Notes: generated from the sequence alone by a model not told the origin. A stretch of DNA of 64,000 nt from Anas platyrhynchos (GCF_047663525.1 NC_092602.1:5091501-5155500), one strand, 5' to 3'; positions 9,750 to 24,400 are shown, counted from the first letter of the stretch. Numbers and translations are program-made.

Positions 9750-12264
9750 AACTCCTGAATCCAAGTTTTATTACCGTGTAGGAGAAGAGGGATCACTCAC
9801 AACATATTGTTCAAAAAGAAATACATTCAACAGCATTTACAGTAGAATGACATTATTTTTTTTTGGGGGGTAGGGGTGAGGCGGGTAGAAAGACCAGGAG
9901 ATGGTGCTCAGATTAAGCGTTGCCGCTAGATGATCTCTGGAAGATACTGCAATTTTTAAAATTAGCCTAAAAAAAGGGGGGGATTGCTGTTTCTGGGGGT
10001 GTTCCTCACACTCCCCAGGCTCTGCTAAGCTGTGTAGTGTCCGTGATGGTGATTTTTGGAGAGACATCGGGGGGGAACATCGCAGAGGAGCTCCCAGTGT
10101 CCCGGAGCCCAGCAGGACACTCGGTGCCAACACTCCCTGAGCAACGTCACCTCTGCCACGGGGACGCTCGGGTCCAGGTCTCAGGACAGCCTGGAGCTCC
10201 TCGCCCTTCCCAGCCCTGGCATAACACTTGCATTGATAACACAAGGAAAATAAGGCATTTGGAAGTGCTCAATCTCTAGTCCATTCTACAAAACCCATCC
10301 CGGTGCCACTTCTGCTGCTGTCCCAAGCGCAGCTGGGCACGGAGCCTCCTCCCGGCCCCAAGGACGGGACACGGCACAGCTCGTGCCAGCTGTGGCCAAC
10401 CTCACGCGGCAGTTTGGGTCATTGAAGAGCTTCGGAGCAAAATGTTGCTTCTCTGCTTCGGGAACAAATCACCATCACCCCTACACCCTACCTCGGGACA
10501 CGCCTAGGGGAATGGCTGTACTCGTACTACAAAAACTCAGACAGACGCTTCTGTCTTCATCATTTTTTATCTATTGTGTACCATAGAAATTTAAGCAAAA
10601 TAATTTTTTTAATATATATTTATATATATATATAAATTAGAAGCAAATAAATAAGATTAAGGGGTACATTGAGATCAGCGGGTGTTGCCACTCCAATAGC
10701 CACTCACTACTGTTACGCCATACAGGGTCTATATATACTGTACACATGGGTTTGCTGTAAATAACAGGTACGGAGGTGCTGGAGAAGCTGACCAGGAGGA
10801 GACTGACGGTAAGAGGAACCTGATTGCATAAGTGTTCCGTGTGCAGTCTGGGGTTTCCAGTTCCCATTGCCTCAAAGTTCATTATTGCTAATTATCTTCC
10901 GATGTGGATGTGACAGTCCGGCTACAGGTGGCCTCTGACCCGCGGGAGGGAGCAGGCAGCGTGATACGATGAACACCCAAAGAAGAAGACACCGAAAATG
11001 AAATCTAAGGAGGCAAAGGCAGGTGTGCAGGTACCTCCAATTCCCTCTGTGCCGACGGGATCCACCGGATCTGTCCTCTCCTGGGTCCTCACTCTGCGCC
11101 AGGGGACCAGGCATGCCCAGTGCCCAGGCATCGCTCACTGCTGGTCCTCACCCATCACCTGCAGGGCTTGCTCAGCTCTCCCAGGAGAAAAGCTACAGGA
11201 ATCCCGCTGTTTCCATCCAGCAGCACGAGGGGTGTTCTAGCCATGACCTGAAACCTGCAAACTGGGGAAGACACGGGGTGGGGAAAGCAGGATAAACGCT
11301 GCCTCCTGGGAGCCATTCTGACAGCAGAGCTCCTGCCACCCCTCAGTCCTGCTGCAGCGACTCGGAGCTGAGAGCTGGTCTGCGAGCCCCAGAGCTTCGC
11401 TGGGCGACAAATCTCTTCTCTCTGTGCTCAAGCACCTCCTCACACTCCGCCAGCAGCTCGCTGTCTCAGCCCCCTTCGGATGCAGGTACGGGAAAACCAA
11501 ACCAAACCTCACTCCAATCACAAAGCATCACATTAAAGACAGTCCCAAACCTTGACTAAACACGGCAGACCACAGGGAATCTGCTCAAAGGCTTCTTTAA
11601 AGTGAAAACAAAAAGGAAAAATGGTCACCAGCTGAAATGTCCTGATTGGGATTATTGGGATGACCGGGCGCTGCGGGAACCACCAGCAGCCTCCAGCAAC
11701 AAGCGCCTCGGCCACAGCCCCCGGTGTTTTCTGAGCAGATTTGGAGTTGTTTGTGTTTGACTTTGAAGGAACCTGAACCAGAAGCAGATTTTTTTTTTTT
11801 TAAATCTCCTTAAAGTCCACGCACAAATGAGGAAAAAAAAAATGTCAAAGAAAGAGCTCACACAAATGCACGGCATCCCCACGACGCGAGCATCTTTGGA
11901 AGTCGACGTCTCAGCCGATACAGCTGAGGCATTGAAAGATAGAGGCAGCAACTCCTGATAGCAATAAATATACTAGGCTAAAAACAAATCAGATTCTCGT
12001 GTCCATATTCCTAATCAGTAGCTGAAAAAGCCACCATTAAAAAAAAAAAAAAAAGTATGCTATTTATTAGTGCATAAAAAAATAGGTTTGGAATCCCTGT
12101 TTAGATTTTCTTTTTTTTCAGATTTCTGCATGAGTGTGTGTGTGTGTGTGTTTATTTGCACTGTCACCTGCCGGCAGGATGCTGCCAGCATGTCCTCGCT
12201 GTCCCTCTGTCTGTCCTGCTGCAGAGGCGCCCAGGGCCGGCCAGGCCGGAGCAAGCAGAGCAGT
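9750..12264 (-). other. OSBP2: OSBP2 3' untranslated region (inferred extent)
   Basis: It follows the OSBP2 stop codon on the minus strand. A consensus AATAAA (plus-strand TTTATT at 9767-9772) marks a likely end, giving a 3' UTR of about 2.5 kb. It contains a self-complementary AT stretch (about 10609-10640), a (GT)n tract read as CA repeats in the RNA (12134-12150), and several A/T runs. No other open frame in it looks coding. An earlier poly(A) site is possible. Confidence 0.55.
9767..9772 (-). terminator. OSBP2: Candidate OSBP2 polyadenylation signal AATAAA
   Basis: This is a consensus hexamer on the minus strand at the left edge of a 2.5-kb gene-free, AT-richer segment after the OSBP2 stop. 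The sequence changes abruptly beyond it to the pyrimidine-rich minisatellite. Cleavage would fall near 9745-9755. Confidence 0.5.
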
Positions 12265-12407
12265 TCAGAAGATATCGGGGCACACGCTCCAGTCCTGCTT
12301 GTCCTTGGCCTCCCAGTAGCCGCCTTTGTACGCGCAGATCAGCTCCCCCGTCATGGGATCCACCTTCCTCTCGAACCACAGCGGGATGTAGCCTTCATAG
12401 TCCTTCC
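12265..12407 (-). CDS. OSBP2: OSBP2 exon v13: C-terminus and stop
   Basis: Acceptor CCCCATGCAG precedes it. It encodes [20 protein letters not shown], then [21 protein letters not shown] split at the usual positions, and a TGA stop at 12265-12267. The CPDIF terminus is shared by OSBP and OSBP2. Confidence 0.98.
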
Positions 12408-15400
12408 CTGCATGGGGACAGAGATGATGAGGGGTCGGTCCTTCCTCCCCAAACCCAGCAGCGTTTTCCCCGTGGCACCCCCTCCTCCCCATCCTGCATC
12501 CATCCCATCCCATCCCACCTTCCTCCAGGGCTTCCACAGCCTCGGCCTCCCTCCTGCGGCGCACGGCTCGCTGCTTCTCCTCCAGCCGCTGCTTCTCCAC
12601 GTTGGCCTCGTCCCAGCGGCCGCTCTCCATCAGCCGCTGGTCAGGGCGCAGCCGGCTGTCCGTGGGGGCCACCCGCTCCTCAGGCTCGTTCAGGGTGAGG
12701 GCCAGGTCGGAGAAGAAGTACATGTTCTCGGCGTTCTCCCTGCAGTGAGGACCGCGGAGGTTGGTGCCTGCCTCGAGCAAAGCTCCCATCCCCTCGGGTG
12801 GTGGTGTCGCACCCCAGCCCAGCAAAGCTGTTGTATTTAGTATTTTGATCCCCAAAACACCGTGTGTAGAGCACGCTTAAGGGGAGCCCTGCATCCCACC
12901 CCCTAAGTGAAGATGTCAGGGATGCCTCTGGGGGAGCACAGACCCCTCCTCTATTGCGTTCACAGAATCACAGAATAATCTAGGTTGGAAGAGACCTCCA
13001 AGATCACCTAGTCCAACCCCTGACCTAATACTAACAAGTCCTCCACTAAACCATATCACTAAGCTCTAAATCTAAATAAATCTTTGGTGTGGGGGAGCTA
13101 AAAGCAAAGCCTACGAGCTCCAGTATCACACAGCCAAAGCAGGAAACAACCCAACCCAAGAGCTGCCAGACCAGAGCCTGAAGAAGGGACACTGGTTCGG
13201 TGTCCGACAGCAGGGCTGGTCCCCAGAGAGCTGAACTCCCCCATGGGACAGGGACTCGGTGGCAAGGCAGAGCAGCCAGCACCTCGCCCTGCCACAGCCA
13301 GCAGCCAGGAGAAGTAAACCTCAGCCCAAACCAGCACCTGGCTGCCCAAACCCTCGCTGCCCAGCACACCGCGCCGCAGGACGGGACTCACGGGAGGGGG
13401 TATTTCTTCCACAGGACCTTTGGAGACAGCGTTTGGTAGACGGTTTTCTGTTTGCCCTCCGAGCTGGTGCTGCCGTGGCTGCTGTGGACTATCTTGGAGC
13501 ACTCCATCTTCTCGTCCCACGTGCCAGACATGACGTAGTGAGCTTTACCATCCGCGTCGCTCACCACCCCCGTCACCTGGCAGAAGGAGAGACAAAAGTG
13601 CAGGAGGTGGCTCTGGTGGCTTCTAAAAGTGCCCAGGGGGCAAATCCAGGAGCGAAATAGCTGGACCTGGTGACTCAAGTGGTGCTGCGTGTCCTCAGAC
13701 GTGAGGACAGCACCCAGCTGCACCCAGGAGGCAGGTCCCATCCCACCCCAGCCCCTGCAGCTGGTCCTGCAGCCCATCCAGTCCTGCCCAGCTCCCAGAC
13801 ACGGATTTCAGCACCGCTCTCCCAGCCCTCCCCATTGAGCTGCACCCCACAAAGGTGCCAGTGCAGATCCTCACCCCATGCTGGGATCCCTCCCACCCTC
13901 GAGCCAGGACCCCACAAACCCAAGCCCAGCTCAGAGGGAAGGGCCAGGCCACCAGAAGGAGCAGGGAGATTTCTGGCCACGTACCTTTCGGGGGACGTCT
14001 CTGGAGAAGTAGCTGTAGGGGGTAAATTTCAGCTGGCATTTATCTTTTGACTTATGGTTAACAATCTCTATTTCACCAGACTAGATAAAAGACACAGAAC
14101 CACAGCAAGTGAGAGACTTCGCAAGGAGACAAATGAGCCGTTAGTCACCCCTTGTGCAGCTGCACGGCAGCCTCAGCTGCAGCACCGCTTCTGCTCCCCG
14201 CCGCAACCCCACGGCCGAACCCATCCCGGCCCCAGCCCTCCGAGGCCGGCCTGAGCACCCACCTGGTCGATCCAGAGCTTGCCCACGATGATGTTGTGAA
14301 CGGTGGAGGTGACCTTCCTCCAGACGTAGTGGTTCCCGCTGGAGTGGAACTCGAGGTGGATGGCGCCTGCAGGAGCACAGAGCCCCAGGCTCAGGGAGGG
14401 AACAGGACCAGAGGCCCCAGCACCACGCTCGTGCCCACCCATCGGCCCCAAACCAGCTCGGGGGCTGCGCCCATCCCTCCCCACTGAAGCAGCTGTGGTA
14501 GCCGCCAGGTCCCATGCCCGCTTTCTGATCCCAAAAGCTCTTATTTTAGAAGCTGTTTGGGAATGTGCCGTGAGACCATGCAGAGGGGACCGGTCCCAGG
14601 TGTGCTGCTCAGCCCCGGGATGGGGAGAAGGCAAACACAGCCCTGCAGGGAGGCAGCTTCTGGCCTCTGGCTGCTGGGAAGAGGGCTGGAACAGGCAGCA
14701 AGTCGACCTTTAAGCAGCATTTAAGGAGAAATCAATTTATGGGCAAGCAGGAGTACAAAATTGGCTGTCTGCTGGCCACCGCCACCTCCCACTGGCCAGT
14801 CTGGGTGCCGCCTTGGCACGAGTTAAGCCAGGATATTTCCTGAGCACCTCATCAGCAAGCAAAGCACTCTCCCTTTGCAGCTGGCATAGTTTCCACCTCC
14901 AGGATTATGGCTGGAGTTTCAGGATTGTCCGTGACCACTCCTACAATGCCCAGGGTGGGATTCATCGAGCCCTACCCAAGCCCATGGGACTGGCGTGCTG
15001 CTTTGATCTCTTGGGTATTGCAGGAGCCAGCCCCAATCCCCTCGGCACGAGTCACCTACCCAGAGGCATGATGGAGAGGTATTTGCCCCTGAACTTGCTG
15101 GCGATCGTGATTTCCTGCCATAACGTCCACCCTCGCTTGGAGAAGACGTGGTGGGCAGCCGCCGGCGGGTGGTGGCTCACCTGGAAGAGAGAAGAAAGAG
15201 CCCGTGAGGTGCCTGCCACCCTTTCTGTCCGACCCTGGGGCTGACGTGCACATCCCTGCATTCAGAGACTGCACGCGCCGGTGTCATCACAGCCTGAGTG
15301 CCCTGAGCAGCTGGATTACAACCGTGAGCAGAGCCAAAACTTCTCCATTAAACCCCACGGTCACCGGCGGGAGGAAATCCTATTTGGATAACTGGATTTC

Positions 15401-18400
15401 AGGCACGGGATTATCAACGCTTTGCTCAGCAGGTCGGCGGGCTGAGCACCACCCGCTGCTCCCAAGGGAATGGAAGCAGTCAGAGCAGCGCAATCAGCAT
15501 CCGTCCGTCCATCCACCCCATGATGCCAGCACATCCCGGGGCAGGGGTTGTAATTCAGGGCAGGTTATTTATTTGGGAGATGAAAATGGAGACAAAGGGA
15601 CAAAGAAGTGTGGTGAGAAGGAGGGTGAAGAAACAGGAAAAGAGATGACAAGCACGGGGGTGATGTTGGGGCGCTCTGGTGGTATCTGACAGGCAGCACT
15701 AGGCTTCATCATCGCAGCCCAAATTGGGGTAATAAACCAAACTTGCTGAACTGACTGTACAGAACGTGATGATGACATGGCTTGCAAGCAGAGCCCCACA
15801 AAATCACTGACCCACAGCCCTCAGTGGGCACGCTCTGCTCAACAGTGCTGCAGGTCTTGGACCTACGTTGGCCTCTGCAGAGCGACGGAGGTTTTGTGGC
15901 TTTGTTTGATGCTTCTGAGAGCTGAAAGATGTGATGGTTGCTCTGCTCCCGATACAGCACAGCCACCTCCTGGAGCCCCCACCAACACGATGTCCTGCCT
16001 GCAATGGTGATAAACGGCCCCAGCCATCCCCAGGAGGGTGGGACGCACCAGCCAAGCATGCTACATAATTAAAGAGTCAATTTTCTTCACAAGTCTCAAC
16101 CCATTAAACACTCCAGGTTTTTAATTAAGACCTGCTGTTTGACCGATACGCGTCAGATGCACTCTGTGGTTAGCACAAGAGGATGTCAGAGGCTCTCAGG
16201 TTGCCCCCAAGCTTTGAAACTAAAACTTTTCAGTGTAACAAGAAAGAAACAAGATCCTGAGGTTTTTTCCAGCCATGAGATGCACAGAAACGGGGAGGAA
16301 CTGTGCCTCAGGCTTCACTGATGTGTCTTCTCCCTGTCTGTTCAAGTGTTGAGCTGTTACAGAGACCCCAGACCCAAGCAGGCTGCCATGAAACCTGCCA
16401 TGGTGACAGATGCTCTTCTCCTGCCCTTTTTCCAACCCCAGCTCCTGCTCTGCAATGCTGGGACGGCCACACAATGCTCCTGCAGATGGCTCAGGCTGTG
16501 TTTGCTGCTGCTTCTGCCAGTGCCAGGAGCAGCGTGCTGGCTGTCTCGGCCAGGAGGAAGGCTCAGCACCAGGAGCTGCTGGGTCTCCTTTGGGGAAGGG
16601 GCTGTTTGGACTGGACACGAGCAGAGGCACGCAGCCCACACCTCACCTGCTCGCACAGGGAACGGAAGCCAAACTCCTCCAGCCGGTCGAGCTCGTAGGT
16701 TTCCCCCAGCAGCGGGTTGAACGGCTTCGCCGTGCGGTGAACCGTCGTCGAGTAGGAAGACACGGAAAACGCAGCCACGAAACACATCTGCTCCGTGGAG
16801 CTCTCGCACTTGACGGCTTTGTCCAGCAGCTCGTGGTACTCCAGGTCCTCTGTCAGCCGCTGCAGCATGGAGAGCGGCTCGTTGAAGTTTACCTGCAGGG
16901 AGAAAGGAGGAAGGGCAGCAAAGGAGGACAGGGGCTCAGCTGGGCACTTCACCATCTGCCTTTCACCCCAGCACCGTGTCCTGCTCCCCAACAGCACCCC
17001 ACACTGTTGGCTGTCCCAGCACGGGGCTCACAGCACGGGACTGGATGTGCCAGGGTGCCCTGCACGCACGCTGCCTCTGCAGAGCCACGCAATTGTGAAA
17101 TAAAGCAAGGGATTCGTGCTATAACATGCTCCCTGAACCATGCCATGAGAGCCTGAAGGCTTTGAAGAGCCCAGCTGGGCTGAGCTAGGAACAGCCCAGC
17201 AGGGAGCTGGCAGCCCCGCAGGCTAACCAGACAGCATTCCAGCTCACGCATGCTCCAAATCAGGCACCGATGTCTCCCAAAATGAGCCTCAGCAGTACCC
17301 AGCTCCCTCCTGGCCAGCATCTATCAGGCCAGGAGCAAGAGGTGGCACAGGGGTAGAGGTGAGCATCCCTGGGCATCCTTCAGCCACTTCCATCGCCTCT
17401 GGGCTGCAGCTCTGTGACTGGGAGAGCCTCAAAAACCTGATTTAGGGGCATCCCTGCTCGTGGGGTATCCCTGCTCCTGGGATTACAGCCCCACATCAGC
17501 ACCCACAGTGCTTTTATGAGCTGCAGGCAGTGACAGCCATGATGCACCACAGGGCAAAGGGCAGAGAGGCAGTTCTGTCCCAGGAGAGCCCCCAGTGCAT
17601 TTATTTCCAGCCCCAAATCATCGCTTTGTCAACTGGAGAAGCGTGCAGTATGTCGCCAGGTTGGGCAGGATTCTCACTGCAAATGTCTTTGGGGAAAAAA
17701 AGAGAAAGAAAAAAAAAAAAAAGCAGTTGGTTTTAGCAATCTATTTGTTCTGAAAAGAATTAGAATCACAAAAGAAAAAAAAGAAAGAACAGAAAGTGAG
17801 ATATTTTCTGTTGCATGAGTGGAAGTGTTCTGCCTCAAAACCATCCAAAATTCACTTTTCGCTTTCATTTCAGATCAAAAAGTAGATTTTAGAATGAGCA
17901 GATGGTTGAAGGATGGGAGAACCACTTCTATAAGCCCAGTTACACATTCTGTGTTAAAGACAACAAACCTCAGATCATTCCACTCGGGGATTTAGCCTGT
18001 AAACAAGGGGGATCTTAGAGCATCCGAGAAAGACAGAGTCACCCAGAAAGGGCAGCAGCACATCCACAGAGAAGCGAATTGCTGCCAGCTTGGGGTAACT
18101 CTGAGAGCCACCGCTGGAGCAGGCAGCTTGAGGATAAAGCCAGCAGCTGTGACCTCCCATCGGCACCGCTCAAGGAGCCACGAAGCCAAACCTTCTGAGG
18201 GAGGAATGAAGATTAACCCCCTCCAAACACAAAATCCCTACAGCTGCTTTGTTCCGTTTCACTGCTGCGGATTTGCTCACTCGCAGGAAAAACAAAGGAA
18301 CGAACGCAGAGTTTGCAGGGGGAGATTTTCCAATCCATCGCGTGCCCAGGGAGGGAGAGGGGGTCTCAGAAATGCTCCCAAAAGGCCAAGAATTGGTTGA

Positions 18401-21400
18401 AGTACACGGAAGGAGAAGCTCCTGCTGCAGCCACCCCACGCCACGGAGCGCAGCACAGCAGGCTCACCAGTGGTTTGTACTGGTTTGTACTGGAACTGAC
18501 CAGCTTTCCAAACAGCCTTTCCACAGCTGACTGCTCTGCTCCCTCCTTGTCTTCCCATCAGCCTGTGAGCCCCCTCCTGTCGCTGCTTCCCCACGGCAGA
18601 GGGCAGGGATCCAGAGAGAGGGGCTAACAGCGAGCTGATGCCAGGCTGAGCCGTTCCCTTACCACTCGTGGCTCTGTTGAACACTTGCTGGGAAACCCAC
18701 CCACCTGCCCCAGAAAGGGATGGAGGAGCTGCAGCCCTCCAGCAGGCTTTGGCTCTGCTCAGCAGCTCCCGGAACGGCTCGATGGGGAGGGGAGGTAGCT
18801 AGCTCCTCTCTGTCGGCGCCGCAGCTGCTGGTATTCCACATCCTGAACTTATTTCTGTGCCCGTCACGCCTCTATCTGATATTGATGTTTTGGCAGAAAT
18901 GCTAACGGACAGCACCGGGCTGCAGATCTCAGCTGGACATGGCCCAAGGAAGAGACAAACCCGTCTTTTTCTCCGAGCGCGTCAGGTACTGTTCTGAGAA
19001 ATAAGATGTATTCTCCCAAGCTTGCCAGGATTTCATGGGGTTTGGGGAAGCAGAGTACTTGCGGTGGCACCCATGCCGCTTACGGGGCTGGCCGAGACCT
19101 GGTGGCAAAGCAGCAGCCTGTCCAGGGCTGTTCTGTACAGGTTCCACCTCCTGCACTGCAAGGGAGCTCTTTGCAAGGAAAATAAAGGTACTTTGAGTCC
19201 CTGGATGAAACACGCTGCTGGTACAGAACACAGAAGGGTACGCGGGGCTGCTCACCCAGCATCACGTCCCCAGATTCACACAGGAGAAAGTGTGATCAGC
19301 AGCAAGGTCTCTCCTCCTAGTCCCTGGGTGAAATGCTTGAACACACGGGGATTCAAGATGCCCCAGTTCTCTCCTTGCTTCTGCACTGGTTGGATTTGCA
19401 GAGGACATTCAGGCAATGTCTCTCTGCTCCAGCTTGAGAAGGGATCAGTCCCAACCAGGTTCAAACAGACCCTAATGCAATAGCCGTGACGTCGGAGCCA
19501 TTTACCGCAAAGCAATTAGCAGCACAGCTCCATGCTGCTGAGGACAGACTCCTCCTGCCTGGCTGCTTGTGCTTTCTGGCTGTGCTGGCTCCTCATACCA
19601 GTGGACAATTTCAAGAGCAACCAAACTGCAGCCAGGACGGGTGTGCCAGTTGGTGACATGCTCTCCAGCCTGCGCGGAGGCTGCTGTGCTGCCACAACCC
19701 CTGCAGCACCACCTGGAGCAATAATTTAAATCTCTGCAGCAAACCAAACCTAAAGCTTGGCACCTGCGTCGTGGCAGCAAGCTCTCGGGGCTCACTTACG
19801 GGCATGGGGATCTTGGACAGCTCCTTGCCGATGCAGTTCTTCATGATGCTCCAGAGGTTAAGGCTGTAGTTGGGTTTGTCGGGGATGCGGGTCCGCCTCC
19901 TTTTCTTCGGCAGGAGATCTTTGCAAGACTCATTGTAGCTGCTTTGATTTGAGCTTTCAAAGACCTGCAGAAGCAACGGATGCACAGGTCTAAGCCGCAC
20001 TCACTCCTCCTCTCCCTGCATTTCAGATTTTATCTCCCACCCTGCCCAGCCAACTCACGCTGTCCTCCAGGTTCCAGTCCTCGGGGTGCCCCTCGCTGGC
20101 CCCGCTCAGGTTACTGCCCGAACGCCTGCGGGGAAAAAAAGGCCAAATGCTAAAGGTGAGAAAGGGCAGAGAAGGGGAGAGAGGAGCTGGGGCAGTGCTG
20201 CTCAGCCATCACCAGCAGGAGCATCTCCCTCCACCACCCAGGGTGCTGTCAGGAAGGCAACGGGGTGATAGAGGCCGAGTGTGGGCATCAGAGAGGGCTG
20301 AGAGATGTGCACACGTGGGTCACTCCCCCTCAGGAGGGGAGGCTGCTCTAAAGCCTAAGCACAACACCAGGCAAACTCTTGCCACATGCTCAGGGGGCTT
20401 CACCATGCCCCGGGGCAGGGGCTCGTACCTGTGGTGCTTGGGGTCTGCGGTTACAGTGATAAAAGCTGGTGCATCCTCCATGGCATCAAAATACTCCGTC
20501 TCTTCATCTTCGTCACTGGCCTCTCCTTTTGAGGACTGCACACTCCCTGTGGGCACAAAGGGTTCGAGATGCTCAGTTGCTGCCAGTCCCCTTTGGAACC
20601 CATCGCGCACAAGTGTCACTGCTGTCCCCAGTGTCCTCCTCCTGCTGTGTCCAACACAAGCTTCCTTCGCAGGTTATCTCACACCAGCCTTCCTTGCACG
20701 GACCCCTCCTCTCCATTCTCCTCCACAAGGAGAGGTTGTCGTGCTGGTTTCCAGCTCCTAAAACCAGGAATGTGCCCCCCAGTTTGCATCCTGCCCCCAG
20801 TCGAGGCACGCAAGGCTCCCCTGCCACACTCAGAGCCACCTCCAAAGTGTCACCAGGCCACCCAGCCAGCTCCTGCTCCAGCATCTGCCAGGAAATCCGG
20901 TTTGGGTTAAAACAGAAAAAAAAAAAAAAAGCCAAATGTTTCAGGTGTTGTTCAGACAGACTCCCCGGCACCACCTTCACCCCTCCAGCAGCAGCTCGCT
21001 TCTCCCCTTGGGGCCATAAATCCTTTTAAAACAAGACTCGGCTCTGCTTGCAGCTCTTGGCTACCAGGCTGTAACTAACATCTCCTGCAGGGAAGGAGAT
21101 TTGGCACTACTAGCCAAAGCTGTTAGATTTTATTGCCCAATAAATAACTTTTGCAAACAGTAGAGTCCCGGCTGGGACAGCGCCACCCCACAGCCGTGAC
21201 CTCGGTGGCCCTGGGGACCCCAGGTTTCATCTGCAACAGCCTGAGATGCTCCCAAGGGTAAGGGAGAAGGCTGCCAAGCCAGCCTGAGATAGCAGAAGCA
21301 AGCCAAGCTCTGGGGGCACAGCCCTCTCCTGCAACCACATCCTGAGGTTTGGGGAGATCCAAGTCCCCAAGCAAGGAGCCATGGGACAATTACAGGGCGA

Positions 21401-24400
21401 TGGGCTCTGTAAAAGCAAACACAATGGGCACACATCCTCCCCTTCCCAACATTGTGGCTCTGCCCCATCCCAGCTCACCCTTGGCGGTGCCGGTGCTGCC
21501 CGCGCTGCCCGGGGCCCCGCGGCAGGCTCTCTCCAAGCTGTTGTGCTGCTTGGCTAGCTGCTCGATGGTCTCCTCCAGCCGGATCCTCTGCTCCCGCTCA
21601 TACTGCAGCGCCCGCTGCCATTTTCGGCTGTGAGTCTCCGCTAAGTCCAGGAAATCGCGGCAAGCCTGGAGGGAAGGAAGGGAGACGTCAGCTGGGAGCT
21701 TGTCACGGGAGAAACGTCACCCCCGCGTCCTTGGGGTTGCAAACAGTCCGGCCCTGACCATCCGAACCCAAACCCGAACCTCCTCGGAGATGGAGGCAAT
21801 GCAGACGGGGTCCTTGGGAGCCCGGCTGGGCTCCCACAGACAGGGATGCCCCCAGACCCCAAGTAACCACCTCTGACCCTACTCCTGCAGGCACAGAGAA
21901 GCCAGGCAGGGTGATGGGTGACAACCACAGAGCAGGGGACGCTCACGCAGGGAGCCACAGCCCCTGCCCAAGGCCAAAAGCCCCGCTGGCCCCACCACGT
22001 GCTCAGCACCATGCAGGAGCTCCAAGCAATTCAATGACAAAGCGGGGAATTTTGAGGGTCTGCCTTTCCACCATCCACAAGCCTCGGTTATTTACGACCT
22101 TTCCATCCACTCAGATTTCACAGGTTACTTATTCAGCTCTTTCGGGCTGGCAGATGGCACCTGAACGCCGAGTTACCTCCAAGCAACAGCAGGGCTTCAG
22201 CTCCCGTAACGCAGCCCCAGGTTTTCCCAGGATCTGCCCAAGAAAAGCTCTGACTCTGCAGGTTTCCAGCAAACCTGCGGATGGGGGCAGGATTTGAGTC
22301 TCATCCAGGGAGAGAAGTTTGACAGCATCGGAAACGATGCAGCACGGAGCAGCAGCTTTTGTGCTCCAGGTGAAGCAGCCCAAAGCAGAGGGAATAAACG
22401 TCCCACAGCTACGTAGGAAGACGCAGGTGATGGACATGTGTGCCAACATCCCAACAGCCAGCATCAAACCAACTGGGGGGGATTTATAAAGCCTCGGGCA
22501 CAGCCACACAGACCCACACGCACATGAGCTCCATAAATGTTCCCCTGTGCGGGTCCCCTGCACCCACCCCACGTCCCCCAGCCAGATGGGACCGCTCCGG
22601 GTTTCCTCATCCCCATGTCTGAAGCCTCCAAGAAAATCCCTCTGCTCCCCTCCCTGCACCTTCCCAAACCTCGTCGGCACCAGTGCAAAGCAAACCGTGC
22701 CCCGAGCTGGCAGGTTCGGCTCTTTTATTACGCTGATGCCTTGCAGTAAGAGGATGAAAGCAGAAGGGCAAGTAATGAGATAGCGGCCACGACCTTGCCA
22801 GCCCAGAAAGCTCATTACCTGCTCGGAAGGTCCCAGATCGTGGGCAGCGGGTAGGGAGGTGCCAGCTGGCCCCGCTCAGGGGCTGAGCCCTTTAAAACGA
22901 TGCGCCAGGAGATTTCCAGGCATGATCCCGCTGCGACCCAACGCCCACACCCCCAGCTGCAAGCAGCAGCCAGGCAAACTGAAGTTATTCCTTTGCTTTT
23001 ACACCTTAGAGAGGTGCCAAAAGGCACCCGGAGCCCAAGCTGCGACAGCAGCCGCACCCCTGAGCCGCTGACGGGTGCAGAGTCTGGGCAGGTCTCCCCA
23101 GGCTCCTCCTGCCTCTCTCTAGTCCCTAAATCAGCACTTTCAGGGGTCGTTTGTCACCATTTAGGCTGTCCAAACCTTTGGTGGCGACAAGCCAGCTGCT
23201 GCGGGGACGTGCAGGTGTTGCGTTAAGGCAGCAGCGCCGGCTGGAGCCCGGAGCAGCTCTGCCTCTCCCCAAGACAAAGAGCCACGAGCAGGGGGCACCA
23301 CGAAGCAGCCGCGGGTGCAGCTCGACGTGCCCTGCTCGCAGGACACCAAGGCAGGGAGATGCTGCCCTGGTGGCACCAGCCTGCCCCACGGAGCCATCCC
23401 ACCGGCCCATCCACACCAGCAGTGCCCTGTCCTTACCTGCCCTGTCCTTGCCCTACCTCAAATGGGTGATGGCAGCGCCGGCACCATGCACTTCACCACT
23501 CACGGGCATCACATTGCCGCTTCCACACCTGCTGGTGGCTGTCCCCTCTCCCCCAGGGGTGACTTCACGGGGCTGTCACCATGCGAGGAGGTGGCCGGGG
23601 AGCAGAGGGGTGGCCCCGGTCACTGATTTCACCGTGGTGACAGTGCAGGGCAGCGAGCTGCCGCCTTGGAGCAGTCCTGGCACGGGTCAGGGTGAGTACA
23701 GGGGACACGAACCCGAGGTGCCAGCATCCCGGGTCATGGCCCATTCATTTTGTTAATCCCTCGGCGCTCTGAAGGTGCAGACAATCGCAGCCAGCGGGGC
23801 TTTCTCGGGAGCAACGCGGCGAAATCCAGCTTATAAAAACCCTGATGGAGCGGCGGCTAAATTTAGCTAGGGCTGAACCTGAGCTGGATTGTGAGCGAGA
23901 CAGAGCTGCAAATCCACACGGTGCGGGGAGAGCAGCCCTTCCCACAGAGGTCAGCGGGCGAGAGGCCCCCAGGTGAAGGCACCGCATGGGAGAGCGCAGG
24001 AAGAGTTTGCAGGATGAAAGCAAACCAGAAGCAATTCCCCAACAGGGCAGAGGCACAAGATGTGCTTTAGCAGAGGGCGCAGGCGTCCTGTGGCTATCGC
24101 AGCCATCTGCAGAGCTCGCCTGGGGCCGAGCACGTTGTGCCCCATATGCCCTGACACAGCGGCTGTGTTTCAGCACGCCGATGCCCAAATCTCCAGCAAG
24201 GCAGGGAGAGGCCAGCAGAGGGGCTGCTGTTCCCATCCCACGCAGCACCACACTCTGCTGGGAGCCTATTTTTAATCCTCCAGGTTACAGAGGGGCAAAG
24301 GGGGGCGCAGGAGGGGCCACACTGTGCCCCCTCCCTCGCTGCGCGCTTGGCGCAAAGCCCCAGCCCCAGCTTCCAACCTCGCAGCCCCGAGACCCGATCA

